Assembly: GCF_001640805.2 (NCBI RefSeq)
Contig: NC_066838.1
Coordinates: 7,794,601-7,858,600 of the forward strand
Direction of reading: 5' to 3'
Length of the DNA stretch: 64,000 nt
Source: Lates calcarifer
Lineage: Eukaryota > Chordata > Actinopteri > Centropomidae
How positions within the stretch are numbered: position 1 is the stretch's first letter; the number at the start of each line of letters is the position of its first letter. Below are positions 35,696 through 48,513 of the stretch, one piece after another. The position numbers and the translations under genes are program-made. The notes under the pieces are model-generated. The model saw only the letters and a list, made by a program, of their open reading frames with translations. It ran no database searches and was not told where the DNA came from.

Positions 35696-37587
35696 TTAAC
35701 TTGTTTTTGTGTTGGAGATATGTGTTGGTGTGGAGAAGGTTACAGTTTGGAGAGTCTGGAATAGATGCTTTGAACTTGTTCAGAGAACATATGTCTTTAA
35801 TTTAAAGATTTACATTAGGCTGCCACATTTAATAATGATTTTGATGCAAACTCAGAAATCCAAGGAAACGTTGTCACTTCTGGTTATGCTGATGTTCTGT
35901 TGTGTGTATGTATAAAGTGACTTCTCCTTTGATAATCTGTGCTCTATCAATTTTTCTTCACTGTCAAGAATGTTCGCAGACTTGATTAGCCTGATAGCTG
36001 GCCTCAAACCCCGGTCAAGGTTAGTTTGTTTGTTTGTTTAGTTGCGTTTACATCCAGATTCTGTGTTTAATTCTGAAAGGATGATCTGGGGGTGCTTCTG
36101 TGGCTCTCTCCTTTTCATCCCTCCCTTCATCCTTAGATCAGTCCGTTCCTGCTAACGAGCTCAGCGGGTGGCTGAGTACAGGAACAGAGTGCTCAAAACA
36201 GCACAGTAGTGACGGAAGGATGGAGGGAGCGAGGAGCGCGACCACTGTTGGCCTGCTTGACATTTATGCACATTAATGGCAGTTGAGCATCAGATGAGAT
36301 TTCATCTGTGAGAGGGGAGGAACTGCGTGTGCACAGCATGAGAGTACATGTGGTAATGTCAGTTAGGTTAGCTGTGAGGTACAGAAGTTCAAGCAACTAG
36401 AAAGTATTATGTAAATGAAGATGATTTTTAGTTCTCACATTTCTGCTGTTTCTAAACAATCCTGGTTGTGAGATTTTTATTTCTAGGTTGATTTTAAATG
36501 GAAACTGGGGAGAATTATAGCAGCTGTGGCTGCATGTCATGTCAAACCCGCCTGTGTCAATATCAAACAAGTAAAATAATGCAGGAAAAAGCAACAAAAT
36601 CCAGCAACAACAAGTCAGAGCAAGAGTTCGTCTGGTAGACTAAACATCCCATCACTTCTAAATAGCTGTAGCCATATAATTTGGTAGTGTGCAAGAATAA
36701 AACATATGTTCAACTGAACATGTTTCAGACAAAAAAAAGAGAAATAAACAGTCTTCAAATGAATTTACTCAGATGCTTGACTCAACTTATATCTTGTATT
36801 GATGCAAAATGATCTCAAGTGAAGTGATCATGCTTTTCATGTTCAGACAGAGAGAGAGAGAGAGCATGTGCTGTAAATATGATTATCTGATTATGAAAAA
36901 CGTTCACAAAAGAAGTGCTTTGAATAGTGATTTTGAACCAGGCAACAAACCAGTGCAGTTTATGTAAAGAGCCTGTCTTGGGGTTGTAGCTGCATCTTAA
37001 ATTAGGGAGCATAAGGAAGGAGGATGGTAATCATCTCCATGAGCTAGAAATGAGGACAAACAGGAAGGTGAGACCAGAGACCCACACTGTTTCTTGAGCT
37101 CACTGAACCTGAAAAACTGCAGGTGAGGGATGAAAGCAGCAGTGTCTTTTTGACCTACACTCCTTGTAAAACAGCAAGGGGGAGAGTGATGGATGCTCAT
37201 ATTCAGAGACGACTGAAACATCACAGCAGGGAGTTAAGATTTAAGTAGAGATTTAGTAATGGTTTTAATCCCTCTCCTTATGGCCAGAGACTTTAAATCA
37301 CCAAAGCAGAAAGGGAGGAAGGGATGAGATGAGGAACATAGGGCGAGAGACACTTTGACCCCTGTTTAATGTCAAGTAATTCTTAAAAACAAAATGAAGA
37401 AAACACACAGACCACAGTGTGTCTGACTTATTAAACTTTGCTATTTTACTTTACTTAACTTGTCTGATTTTTAAAGATCACATAGATCTGTCTTATTGGC
37501 TCTTTTTCTTCTGTTCAGGTTTGCACATGAAATGGTAAGCAGCAAAGGGAAAGTTGAATAAAAACATGTAAGCTATCACAGCAGCAG

Positions 37588-37690
37588 GGTGGCTCAGTTG
37601 TCAGAGGAACAGTCTCACAACTGAAAGGTCACATACTCAGATCATGTTTCAGACAAACTGTCCTTAACTGTGACATTTGACACATAGAAT
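37588..37690 (+). repeat. tRNA-derived SINE-like fragment
   Basis: GGTGGCTCAGTTG at 37589-37601 fits a pol III A box, followed by AGAGGAACAGTCTCACAACTGAAAGG-type sequence (given only in part) and a degenerate B-box-like GGTCACATACTC at 37628-37639. The order and spacing resemble the tRNA-like head of fish SINEs. The B box is decayed and no target duplication was found. Confidence 0.4.
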
Positions 37691-38843
37691 ATTTGACAAA
37701 GTGAAATCACCTTCATAAAGAGGAGTTGTTACAGAGCAGCTGTTTTGGATTGCATTGTAATTCACAGGTTCATCTTATAAACTGGTAACTTCGTCTACGT
37801 TCTGGCCACTTCTACAATCACAGTCATGATAATGTTGACAGCAGCTTCAAATGGATATAATTACACTTGTATTGTATAGATTAAATTTTGCCCAATCAAT
37901 GTATCATTTTTGTTAAATTCCATCATCCAAAGTTTATCTGAAGCTTCATCACTCAGAACTAATAAAATCAGGGACAGTGTTTTGTGCTGAGCAGAAGTGG
38001 AGGAACAGTAACACAAAGGAGGAATTTTGCACTAAAAACAGTTTCACTTTGGATGATATGGACTAGATATGTCTGAAGCCTCATAACTTCAGATAAACTG
38101 TATTTTTGCACAAAAGGAGGACTGTAGACTCACAGCTTAACTTGGCTGCACCACTTTCTGGAGTCCTGTTTGTGTCTGCCTAAAGAATGTCCAATTTTCT
38201 TAAAGGATGACTGGTATTTGTGAACCTAGGCCTTATTCCCATGTTTTTTGGTGTAACCCAATCACACGGGAAACATGGGACATTCTTGCTCAATTCTATA
38301 CCAATTGCAAAGATTTTTTTTTTATCCCTAATCAATCGTTTACACACCAAAACATGAGGAAAATAAGGCCCAAAAATAATTGTTAATATCAATATTACTC
38401 CTGTCCTTGTAGCTCTGATTTGGTCTCCACCAACATCTGAGGAATAATATCTGGAACTTAAACTGCTAAATGTTGACCTTTTTCATCATCTCCATTTGTA
38501 CTAGGATTTGATGATTGGTTTTGTCTGAGTTAATGAGATGTGACCCAAGCTAAAAGCAGCTAAAAGCCATACAGTGGCTACATATTTTCAATGGGTTGGG
38601 CTCATTAACATTTTCACGTATGGAACGCATGGAACATTGTTAGATTTGAATGTTATAATCAAAATTGTGGATCTTTCTGTTGTCAGTTTGATTGATTCAT
38701 CTTTTAATTGTTCTCTGCATTAACAGATGATGTCAGGTTGAAAGTTGTACGGTCAGTCAGCCATTTTTAGAGGTCGTTTTCAAGTGTTGTATAGTTCTAA
38801 CTTCATATATCTTGTATTTCTTTTTCTTCTTATGTATACTGAT

Positions 38844-39586
38844 CATGTTAGGGGTAACATGCCACAAAGTAATGCATTATTATTATTATTTTATTATTTT
38901 TGTTGAACTGAGGAACATAATGCACTAGTTGTGCAATTCATGTAATAATCAGCTAGCACAGTCTGTGTCTTTCCTACCGCTTAGCAGTTGAGTACTAGTG
39001 GGAGGTAGAGAGGACGGCGTTTACGTCATGGTACAGAGCCCCAGAGGCTATTTAACTGATGTAATTACTCTAACTTATGTTTAATAGCTAACTAATAATC
39101 AGTTGAGCACTGATCTTTGAAGTAGGTGCAGTGCACTTTATGCTCCAGAGAAAAAGCCCATCTGTTGTCATGGCTCTCTTTTATATACACTTATCTCCTG
39201 CACACGAACTAAGTAAAACGTGCCCATGAATTAATTAAAACTTGGCAACAAATTGTATTTTGTGTGCTCGTTGTAATTAATTCACATTTTTTAGTATTTC
39301 CTTCACAGGTTTAGAAAAAAAAATATGATGAGACCAGTCTGGGGCTCCATACCATGGAAATATTCGCATTATTTTGAATTTGTGGGTGAAAATGAAAAGA
39401 ACATCACTGTGAAATGCAAATTGTGCTTGGTTATAAGTTTGTGTCAGCTGTGTAAGCTCTAGAAATGCAAAAGTACTCTAACAGGTTACTTTTCTCAGTA
39501 GATAACTAAAGTAACAAGTCACTTTTTTAATATCAGAATTTTGTAACGCATCAAGTTACTTTTAAAAGTAGCATCACTAAACACTG
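38844..39586 (+). mobile_element. Non-autonomous hAT-like element relic
   Basis: The right end reads inwards (minus strand) CAGTGTTTAGTGATGCTACT and then ACTTTTAAAAGTAACTTGATG, and the left end near 38844 reads CATGTTAGGGGTAACATGCC and then AAAGTAATGCATTA. Both resemble diverged versions of the CAGTGTTGGG...GTAACGCGTTA termini of hAT elements that are abundant in fish. A BED-finger frame inside (39325-39462) supports hAT origin. The element is about 740 bases long, so most of a transposase is missing. No convincing 8-bp target duplication was found. Confidence 0.6.
39325..39462 (+). pseudogene. BED zinc-finger fragment of a hAT transposase
   Basis: An open frame of 45 codons reads SIPWKYSHYFEF... 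then ITVKCKLC. The aromatic W-x-x-(F/Y) motif and C-x-x-C pair are the first half of a BED finger, the DNA-binding module of hAT transposases. The following sequence (LVISLCQLCKL, stop) has lost the distal His/Cys ligands, so the finger is incomplete. Confidence 0.65.
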
Positions 39587-40799
39587 TTTAGCAGTAAAAT
39601 AAAGAGGAACATTTGTAAGTCCTGAGGGCACATATACAGATAGATGAGTGTTACACCTCAAGGCTGCGTGTGTGTGGGCTGTTAGCTGTAGTAAGGTAAA
39701 TGACTGAGCATATGGTTGCCTTTTTTTGTGCTTCTTGACAGTTTTTCCTTTAATGGAGAGAGTATGCGGGTGTTGTGGAAAATCCCTCATACTGCTGATA
39801 CACTCCCCTCTGGGCGTCATCCTGCAGGGAATATCTAAACTTTTAATGATTCAATGCCGTCTTTCTCAGAATGTGAGTTTTCCTCCCGGAGCCAAGGCTT
39901 TTATTGATGAGTGCAAGCCTGTTTGGATTTGTCAGATTTTTAGTGCTAGATCTCTCAGAGTGTGGGTGTTTCTCTGGGCCTTCATGTCATAAAATAATGG
40001 AAAAACGTCCATCACGCTGCAAAGCTACTGGATTTATACACTGAACACAATCGAACCATATGGATTAAACCATACGGACTAAATGAGAAAATTAATTAAT
40101 CTGTTTTTTCTGTGGATGCTCTGAGACATGAATTCATCATGTGTTTCATGATTGAAGTTTGATGGTTTTCTTTATATTTTAATGTAATGTATTTAAATGT
40201 GCTGATTCAACATGACATTGGCTCGTCATAAGCAAAACATCTGTGCAACCACTCCCTCTATTCACTCTAAAGAAGTCATGCTTTATTGTTGAGACGTTAG
40301 TTGCTGCACCTTATTAAAAGCTCTTACCATGTGCTCCACATTTCATCTTTCCAGGTCCGTCACAGTTTCCAACAAACAGTCCAAAATCCAAAGAGATTCA
40401 TTTTAGTCTCATGTATCACAAAGAAAAGTAGTGACTCCTCCTATTTAAGAAGCCAGAACCTGCAAATGTTTTTTTCTTGAAAAATTTATCAAACTATCAA
40501 TTGAATAATTTTTAGTTGATTGACTAATTGATTGGTTGTTTCACTTGTAGTTCAAACACATTTTAAGGATTTCGGGTTGGATATGTAGTTTGAGGTTTGG
40601 ATCAGCAGCACTGGATTATGTCAGTGTGGGTTTTGTCAGATATAGAGGGACAGTTGTGTGTGGCTCTGTGTTCATCTTCCACTTAACCTAATTCTTCTTC
40701 AGTCTTTAGGACCATGTGTTACTATGGGGCAGCTCTGTCTGTGTGAAGGTTGCATAACTGGTCGGTGTGTGAGTGTGCTTGTATGCATGTGTGTGTCTG

Positions 40800-41155
40800 A
40801 ATTATAGCAGTTGTTAGTGTTAATGTTTAATTTGTTGACCAGTAACCCCTGACAAACCAGGTTCTCTCCTCTTACATGGGTATCTGTGTGTGTGTGCGTG
40901 TGTGTGTGTGTGTATTTGTGCATGTCTGTGTCTGGGGGTGTTTGCCTGTGTAGATGCACCTGTTATTGTTGACATTAGTCATTTGTTGACAAGTATCCAC
41001 GGGTACACGTCGTGCTCATCTGTCATCTTGTTTGTCTTCATCTCTGTGTCCCATCTAAATTGCAGCACTCTGTGTGTGTCCCATCTAGCAGCATGCAGTG
41101 TGTGTACATGTGTTAATGCCTCCGTGTTGTTGTTCATGTTTGTTGGTCAGTAACG
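40800..41155. repeat. Degenerate minisatellite, about three copies of a ~152-bp unit
   Basis: Similar segments recur at about 40815-40852 (TTGTTAGTGTTAATG..., TTGTTGACCAGTAAC), 40966-41000 (TTATTGTTGACATTAG..., TTGTTGACAAGTATC) and 41119-41152 (TTGTTGTTCATG..., TTGGTCAGTAACG). Each is separated by TG-rich sequence, giving a spacing of roughly 150-155 bases. Confidence 0.55.
40885..40913. repeat. (GT)n microsatellite
   Basis: GT tract with a single C interruption, inside the degenerate minisatellite. Confidence 0.9.
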
Positions 41156-43784
41156 TCTGTTCAGAGTCAGTGTTTGTCCCTTTTTAAAGTACAACATGTG
41201 TTTTGTGAGTCTCAGTAGCCTCAGCAAGATGAGCCTATTCAAGTAATCAAACTGTACATGGAGTCATTACCTCATGTGGATATTGACATTACTGAGTTGT
41301 CATGTTGAGAGTAAATGCAGCCAAACTCACTGGGCACATTTGAGAAGCTTCCTAAATGTGAAATGTTTCATGCCCAGAACAAAATAGTAACAAATATGAA
41401 CAGGAATTACTGTCAAATCCCAGGATTTTCTATTTTCCTCTGGAAACAGGAGTTTTCACCTGGAATGGTTGCCGGTAGCTTGAATGCCACAATAAAGAAG
41501 ACACATCTGAGGCCTCTGCAGGTCTTCCCTTTATAGAAGTATTTACTGAGTGATGGCCCGAAAGCTCTTTGCTTCCTTTTCGCATCCCCTCGGGAATAGC
41601 TGAGTCCTAGTTATTTAACTCTGCAGACTTTGTTTTTGTTCCTTTGATGATCAAGCTCAGGGGTCAGAAAGGGTCGGTGTGGATACACACACACCATGAT
41701 TACAGTAATGAGGTTGTTATTAGTTTTGCAAATGTTGCTGAAAGTTTAAGAGCCTTAAATCATTTAATCATACAAGTACAGTGTAACTTTAAATACATGT
41801 ACGTTTTAAATGAATCTGTTTATTTACTTTTTCTATAATAATTGACTCTATAAAATATCAGTAAACAGGCTGATCCAAACAGGGCCGAACCCCCCGAGAT
41901 TCCTAAGGTGATGAATTTCTTGTAATGTCCAACCCACAATCCTATAGATCCTAATAGATATTCAGTGTCAAATAATATAAAAGAAAAAGCAGTTTTAAAA
42001 AAAAAAACATATTTTTTTTAAATTGAGAAGCATGAACCAGTGAAATCTTGGCATCTTTCCCAGAAAATTGTTGGTAGTAAAATCTTATGTCAATCCACTA
42101 AATGCCTAAAAATTTAAGAAGTAAGTAAAAACATATATAAAAGGCTTTTTTAGATTAGATACCCAAAAATGACTCCAGTGGCTTATGAAACATTCAGCTC
42201 AGGTGTAAACAAATTCAACTCAACAGCAGATGCATGTTGCATCAAGTGTTAGATGCTTTTTGGTTCAGCACTCCAACCCTTATTTTGATGAACAGTCTGT
42301 CCTCTGCATTGTGCTTGGTTTTCCCTGTAACACCACGCTGCCTTGTTGATGTTTCCTGTGTCTGATGAACCTGAGAGAGGAGATTATTGTTGGCAGAAAC
42401 AGATGGGTAAAACTAAGATTGGATTTCCTTTAATAAACATTTGTTGGCTTGCCAACATGGCTTAAAGAATCTCTCTTCAGATCTTGATAGTGGAAGAAAA
42501 TTAATTCCAGTAGAGAAAAATGATGGCAACTAGTGCCCATGACTCAGAATAAAGCATGTAATTGTTCTGAGTCATTTGGAGGGCACAACTGCCTTTAAAA
42601 GTGTGCAGCTTATTCACTAGGTTATCATCATTAATGTAAAAATGTTTTTTTTCTACCACAATCTTAAGTTTTTGCACCATTGAGGCAAAAGTGGCATTCA
42701 TGCTTTTGTTAGTATAGTGGGCCGTATATTTCACTATCTAACTTAACTCTTCTTTGTCAGTCCAGTCATCTTCTCTTCATACTGAAGAAGGTTTGTATTT
42801 GCAGCTGGCAGAGTTAGCCGCCTCCTGTTGTGGCCAAGGTTCGATGTAGCACAGATACATTAAGCAGAGGGGACCCTTCCCCTCCAGTGTCCCCATGTGA
42901 ACCCTAAACAACCCCAGTGAACCTGCCAAACCCTCACCGATTGGCTAGAGAACAGACGGCAGCATCCAATTGGAAATCATTTCAACCCTCTGATTTCTGA
43001 GCCCTCCCCCGCTGCTTCTCGACCCCTTCTCGTTCAACTAGTATCGATTAAGAGCCTGTGTTACATAGGTGCAAATTCTCCTCTGTTCCTCCTGTGCAGA
43101 CATCAGAGGAAGAGTGAGCAGAGTGTTTTGACTTCAGTTGTTGAAAACTTAAAGAGCTTAGAGAACTGTCTTGTCTGATGGTTTTCTTTATGAAAATGGC
43201 TTCAGATGCTGCAAACCAAAGACAACTCAGGTGGGTGGGGATTAGATATGACACCCAGGTGGGATTGGCCTGAAGGTTTATCTGTTTAAAAATATCCTCT
43301 GAAGTGAGTCAGTGCCGGTCAGCATTGTTAATTGATCCAGGTCACCAATTTGTGTGTGTGTGGCGTGTGAGACCGTGACCTCAAGGCCACAGTATTAAAT
43401 GCAGGCTAATCCTGAATAAACTTGTACGTGTTGTACGTATTTAAAGGTTCAGAGATAGAAATAGAAAAGCAGTTAGTGTGTCTGAGCAGTCTCAGGTCCA
43501 AATTAGAATCAGCAGGATGCAGGTGCTAGAGGAATATGTTACAAGCCAGATACTTTTAGCGTGACTGTGGCCAAATTTAGATGAACTCTTAGACATGGTT
43601 ATTTGAATGTGTGTTGTTTAACCTTATGAAAACAAAGCAAATACTGCACCCACTGAAGGAACTTTGAACTTTGAAACTTTGTCTCTCTGGTCCTGAACTG
43701 AAGCATATTGATAATTAATAAAGTCACACTGTGGCAGATATAGATGTTTAAAATCTAGCCAGATAGTGTTGATTACTCAATCTG

Positions 43785-43796
43785 TTAATCAAAAAT
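43785..43796. repeat. Target site duplication, left copy
   Basis: TTAATCAAAAAT, identical to 44137-44148, flanks the SINE-like element exactly. Confidence 0.85.
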
Positions 43797-44136
43797 GTAT
43801 TCATTCATTATCTATACTGCTTATCCGTTAAGGGTCGCGGGTGGGCTGGAGTCTATTCCAGCTGACTCTGGGTGAAAGGCGGGGTACACCCTGTACAGAT
43901 CACCAGTCCATCACAGGGCCAACATATACAGACAAACAATCATTCACACTCACATTAGAGTTACCAGTTAACCTAAGCTGCATGTCTTTGGACTGTGGGA
44001 GGAAGCCGGAGTACCCAGAGAGAACCCATGCAGGCACAGGGAGAACATGCAAACTCCACAAAGAAAAGCCCCGGGCGAACTGGGAACCCAAAACCTTCCT
44101 GCTGTGAGGCAGCAGTGCTAACCACTGTGCCACCAT
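43797..44136 (-). mobile_element. SINE-like retroposon with perfect 12-bp target duplication
   Basis: On the minus strand the element begins GGTGGCACAGTGGTTAGCAC, which fits a pol III A box, then a decayed B box (GGGTTCCCAGTTC). It continues with the very common fish repeat that contains CCTCCCACAGTCCAAAGACATG and CAGCTGGAATAGACTCCAGC, and ends in a GATAATGAATGAATAC-type tail of short repeats. The 12-bp direct repeats TTAATCAAAAAT on both sides show retroposition-type insertion and suggest a fairly recent event. The family is ubiquitous in teleosts, but I cannot name it with certainty. Confidence 0.8.
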
Positions 44137-44148
44137 TTAATCAAAAAT
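44137..44148. repeat. Target site duplication, right copy
   Basis: TTAATCAAAAAT, identical to 43785-43796. Confidence 0.85.
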
Positions 44149-44203
44149 AACTTTGTTAATTTGGCATTTATCAAGGAACAAGACTTAAGACATGAATGTG
44201 TAT

Positions 44204-44208
<5 letters not shown>

Positions 44209-44237
<29 letters not shown>
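44209..44237. repeat. (AT)n microsatellite
   Basis: Uninterrupted AT alternation of about 29 bases. Confidence 0.95.
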
Positions 44238-44240
<3 letters not shown>

Positions 44241-46019
44241 TGTATTTATGATATCTACTTCTTGTTCCTATGGAAGATGAATATACTTAGCATCTGCCAC
44301 TGAATGTAATGATTTTATGACAGCAATAACTAAAAAAAAAGTTAAGCATTTGCAGACACTTGCCACTCTGACAGTCATTGAATAAAGAGAGGATTTTGCA
44401 GTATGTATTTGAACAGAATGTTTTATGTTATGTTGCCTTTGAATGAAAGCAACCTGAGTTGATTGGTTAGCCCCCTGCCTCCTCACCACCACCACCACCA
44501 GGCTTCACTATTGTGTAATACTGTTACACAAGCGAGGGGATGTGATGCAGATCTTTTAAGTCCGTAAGCCAGTCCAATATAAAAGGAAGGCGTTATACAG
44601 TATCCATTTTCAGAGCCATAAATTGAAGTGTCAGTGGCTTCATTATTTATTATTCTTGCAATTGACCCGCAATTGGGAAACAGGTGGTGCATGATCCCTT
44701 GACATCGGTGCAGTGTGTCATCAGCCTGTCGGGCTGTTGGTGAGGTTGTCAAAGGAGGAGACTGATCTGTTGTTTAGAGGTTGTGAATTAAAAATAAACA
44801 TCTCCATCTCGAGCAAACTGAATCTACAGAGTTGAGTTTGTTTTTCTTTCATTTTCTTCCACCGCAGTTTTTTTCCCCATCATTTTATCTTTTTTATTTT
44901 CCTGCATTCTCCCACTCACAGGTGAGGTATAAGGGCTTTGTAAAACACATCAGCTGGGGTCAATCCTCCTGAATTCAAAGTGTAAATTGAAGATGCCATT
45001 CAGCTTTCATTCAATGTCACTCATTCAAAGCTCATTGTAAAAATAGCCTGAATTCCTAAGATGTTCAGCTTTGGAGAAATTCCACTCAGATTTTTTAGGA
45101 AAGTTTGACTTGCAGTTCATGTTAATTTCCCCTCTCTCTCTCTCCTCTCTATTTGTCTCCTCCCTCTTTGAAATCTGCCTTGAGCACTTGCAGGGTTTAT
45201 AATGAGACCCTAGTACACATTGTTCAAATGCTGACATATGAACTGGGGGTACGATGCCTGTGTGTGTGTGTATGTGTGTGTATAGGTGGATGTAGGTTCT
45301 TGTACCTCTATCTTTGTCAGATGCAGACCTTGAGAATGAGGACATTCTTAGAAACTCCTTTAGGATAAGGTTAAAGTAAGGGGCGAGGGAATGTGTTAAA
45401 CCAGCACAGGTCCTGGCTGGTGTAGAGGTGCAAACGTGTGTGTGTGTTTGCGTGCATGTGTGTTGAGTATGAATCTGTGTGGTGATTTTCAAGCTGTCTT
45501 TCAAGCTATATTAAGAGGTAGTTTGTGCTGTGCAGTGTGTGCGCGCATGTGTGTACAATGTCCTTGCATCATGGCATACATCTTGTATAACTTTATTTTT
45601 TCTAGCAAGCTGAACAGTGGCATTATTAGGCAGATCTTATGTAAGGCAGCTTATGCAAGCAGCTGTCTTCTCGCTGCCCTCCTTCTTCATCATTCATTTT
45701 TATCTCTCTCTCTCTCAGGGGCTTTCAAGAGGTAATTACATGGTGTCTGTGGGTGCATATGTGAAGCAAAAAGTCTGCTGTATTTTGTCCATTAAGCCCT
45801 CAGTAGGTACCGTTTCTGTGTAAGAATGCCCCCATTTTATTCCCCCTAATCACCCACTGATGCTGAGGTGCAACAGAGTATAGAGCCTGTAGTTACACTC
45901 TCATTCGACAAGAAAAACATTAAATGACTTTTTTTAAGCTTTGTAGATTTTGTCATATTAAGAAAATTTCATTTTCTAATAAGTCCTCCAAACTAGACGC
46001 ACCAGTGGCAGGTGTAGAA

Positions 46020-46083
46020 GCATATATATATATATGTGTATGTATGTATGTATATGTGTGTGTATATGTGTGTATATATATAT
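46020..46083. repeat. (TA/TG)n compound microsatellite
   Basis: Mixed TATA, TGTA and TGTG units over about 64 bases. Confidence 0.9.
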
Positions 46084-48492
46084 GTGTATAGTGTGGGCAT
46101 GTTTCACTGCATTTCGTTCAACAAAATACTGTTTCTTCGTGAGCACATTTTCCCAAGTTTCAATTAATTTGTGTGCTTGAGATAAGTGTAGCTACAGAGA
46201 GCCATGACAACAGACCGCCTCTCTCTACAAAGCATGCAGATATCAGTGTTAAAGTGATTATTAACATTAGTTAGAGCAATTACAGGAGTTAGTCATTAAT
46301 CATGATAATGTATGTATAACTATGAAAGTATCACAACCGCACTGAGCTCCTTCACCTGACACTGAAGTTGTAACATAATATGAAGGCCAGTATTCCCCAT
46401 TCTCTCTCTCACTTTCAGATTCTGAAATAATAAGATTTGTTGCTTGTGTAGAGTATGGCTTTAAATTTAAAACAATATGGGATTTGGAGATAAAACAACA
46501 TTAAAGAGGAGACGGCATCTTGAGTTTTCTGCAGCACTAACTAAGACACAGGGTAATGATACAAGTATATAAAGTCACAGTGGATTGTTAACAGCTAAGA
46601 AACATCACAGTATTTTAGTGACAATGTAATATATAAAAATGCAACCTTGGTAAAAAAGGCAAAACTGCAAATGTTGTGTTCAGACTTTTTCACATTTTAA
46701 GGAACTTAATTAAATTGTTTTACAAGACATCCATATCTTTTCATAGCACAGCTTCAGCTTGCTGTGTCAATCACCAACTGGTGAATTACTCATTTGGGGG
46801 GAGCTTCCACATGTGTGTAGTGATCTCATGCTGGTTCCAGATGAAGTGTTGTCCTATTTCCTACTGGAGAAATTTAGGTTATCACACTCCCTCCCCCCTT
46901 TGGTCATGGGGGTGTTTTTAGGACACCAGACAGACCAGACTGCTCCCCTCCCCCCAGGCCTCTCCGTACCCCCCCCCCAACACACACACACATCCCCTGT
47001 CTTTGTCCATCTCCCTGATCATCCCTCATGCCTCCCTTTTTTATTTTTACCACCCACCCCCCACCCCCCCAAACAACATCCTGTTTCCATATTCACAGAT
47101 TTTACATTGCTCCTCGCTCTGTCTCGCCCAGTCAAAAGTAATGCTGCACACACACTGCAGTGTTGGCTGAATCAGATGCCCTTGGAACACCTCCTTGACC
47201 TGCTGTGTGAGGTTATGTAAGGTAAGATGATGTAGGAGGTAAATCAGAGATGGTGTCTTCTGTTTTTTATTATTAAAATGTCAACTCGAACTGTGTGACT
47301 ATTTCTGAACGAGCTTGAATGTTATTGTAAGTTTATGGTTGGCGCCTCAGCACAAGTGAAAGCACTTTCTGTGCACATTGAATTTGAAAGTCTCATGTTC
47401 ACAGAAGAGTACTTCTCTGGACTTTGTAAGGATTTTTTGAGAGGGGGGGGAGTCAAAAGGTGTGATTCATGTGATGATGCAAAACTGTGAAAACAACACG
47501 TGTATTAGGGAAAACAAACACACCATTAGCATTTACTCTGTCAGAAATGCAGCAGGTGGTTAACAGTTTACAATGCAGTAAGACAAACCATGGGCTGAGA
47601 GGATTCAACTGCTTTACATTGTTTTAATAGAAAAGACTATAAAGAAGAAAGTGAACAGTGTTGTCTGACAGGAATACCAAACTGACTGAATGTTGTCTCC
47701 CACACTGTGTGTGCATGCTCTGGCTTTTGTTTTTCACATTACATCCAGTATGTGCATGCGTCTTCTACTGTGAATCCCTTGTGCATGTGTAGGCAATTTT
47801 GAATCCCACTCAAAAAAGCTGACTCCACCAATAGCAATGAAAACTACTTACAGAGTGCAAATAGCCTAATGCTAAATAGCCATATTAACCATAGATATTG
47901 TGGGATTTGATAAATGGAAACCTTAAGAATCATAGGATTTGAGTCATATTAATTTATGTTTGATGGGAGAAATGTTTCCAAGCTTGATTAGGATTTTGAA
48001 TCAAGTCTTTTCAGCACAGCACAGATTTAACCATAGTCTGGTTGGGAATTAAAATGGCTAAAATAACAGTATCTTTCAATTAAATGTCTATTCTCCAAGA
48101 TAATTATCTGCCATCTGTCAAGATTGAATGAATGCTTAGTTAACAAGCACTGTGAGCTGCTACGGTGCCTGTGAACAAAAGCTGCATTTATATTCAAAAG
48201 GTGCTCAGGTTCATTTCTTTTTTTTTATCTAAAACAACATGAATGTTCCTCTTAGGTTTCACTGATTCCATGTGTAAACTGTCTTGTTCAAAGTCAAAAC
48301 AGTAAGATTCACCTGTGCAGTGCCCTGTGGAGCTGGGAGAATGTCAGATCAGTGCAGAGTTGAAAGCAACACATTGTAACGTTTGTAGAGGAGCTCCAAA
48401 ATAGCTTTCACTATTTTCACAACACCTGCAGAGTATAATGCAATCCAGTGCAATAACCCTGCAGTAAATCATACCTCTGTGAGACTTATTTT

Positions 48493-48513
48493 AAAAAAAA
48501 AAAAAAAAAAAAA
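48493..48513. repeat. Poly(A) tract of 21
   Basis: Uninterrupted A run. No AATAAA signal lies just upstream and no retrocopy was recognised. Confidence 0.9.

Noticed and set aside
45025..45504. 159-codon minus-strand open frame, the longest in the window
   Set aside because: It is largely translation of GT/CA-rich low-complexity DNA (Thr-His repeats), with no domain, no splice context and no codon pattern of a gene.
46759..47220. 153-codon plus-strand open frame
   Set aside because: The C-rich tracts near 46945-47070 produce Pro/His-rich sequence, and nothing resembles a known protein or exon.
48300..48513. Poly(A) run as the tail of a processed retrocopy
   Set aside because: No polyadenylation signal just upstream, no coding similarity before it and no flanking duplication found.
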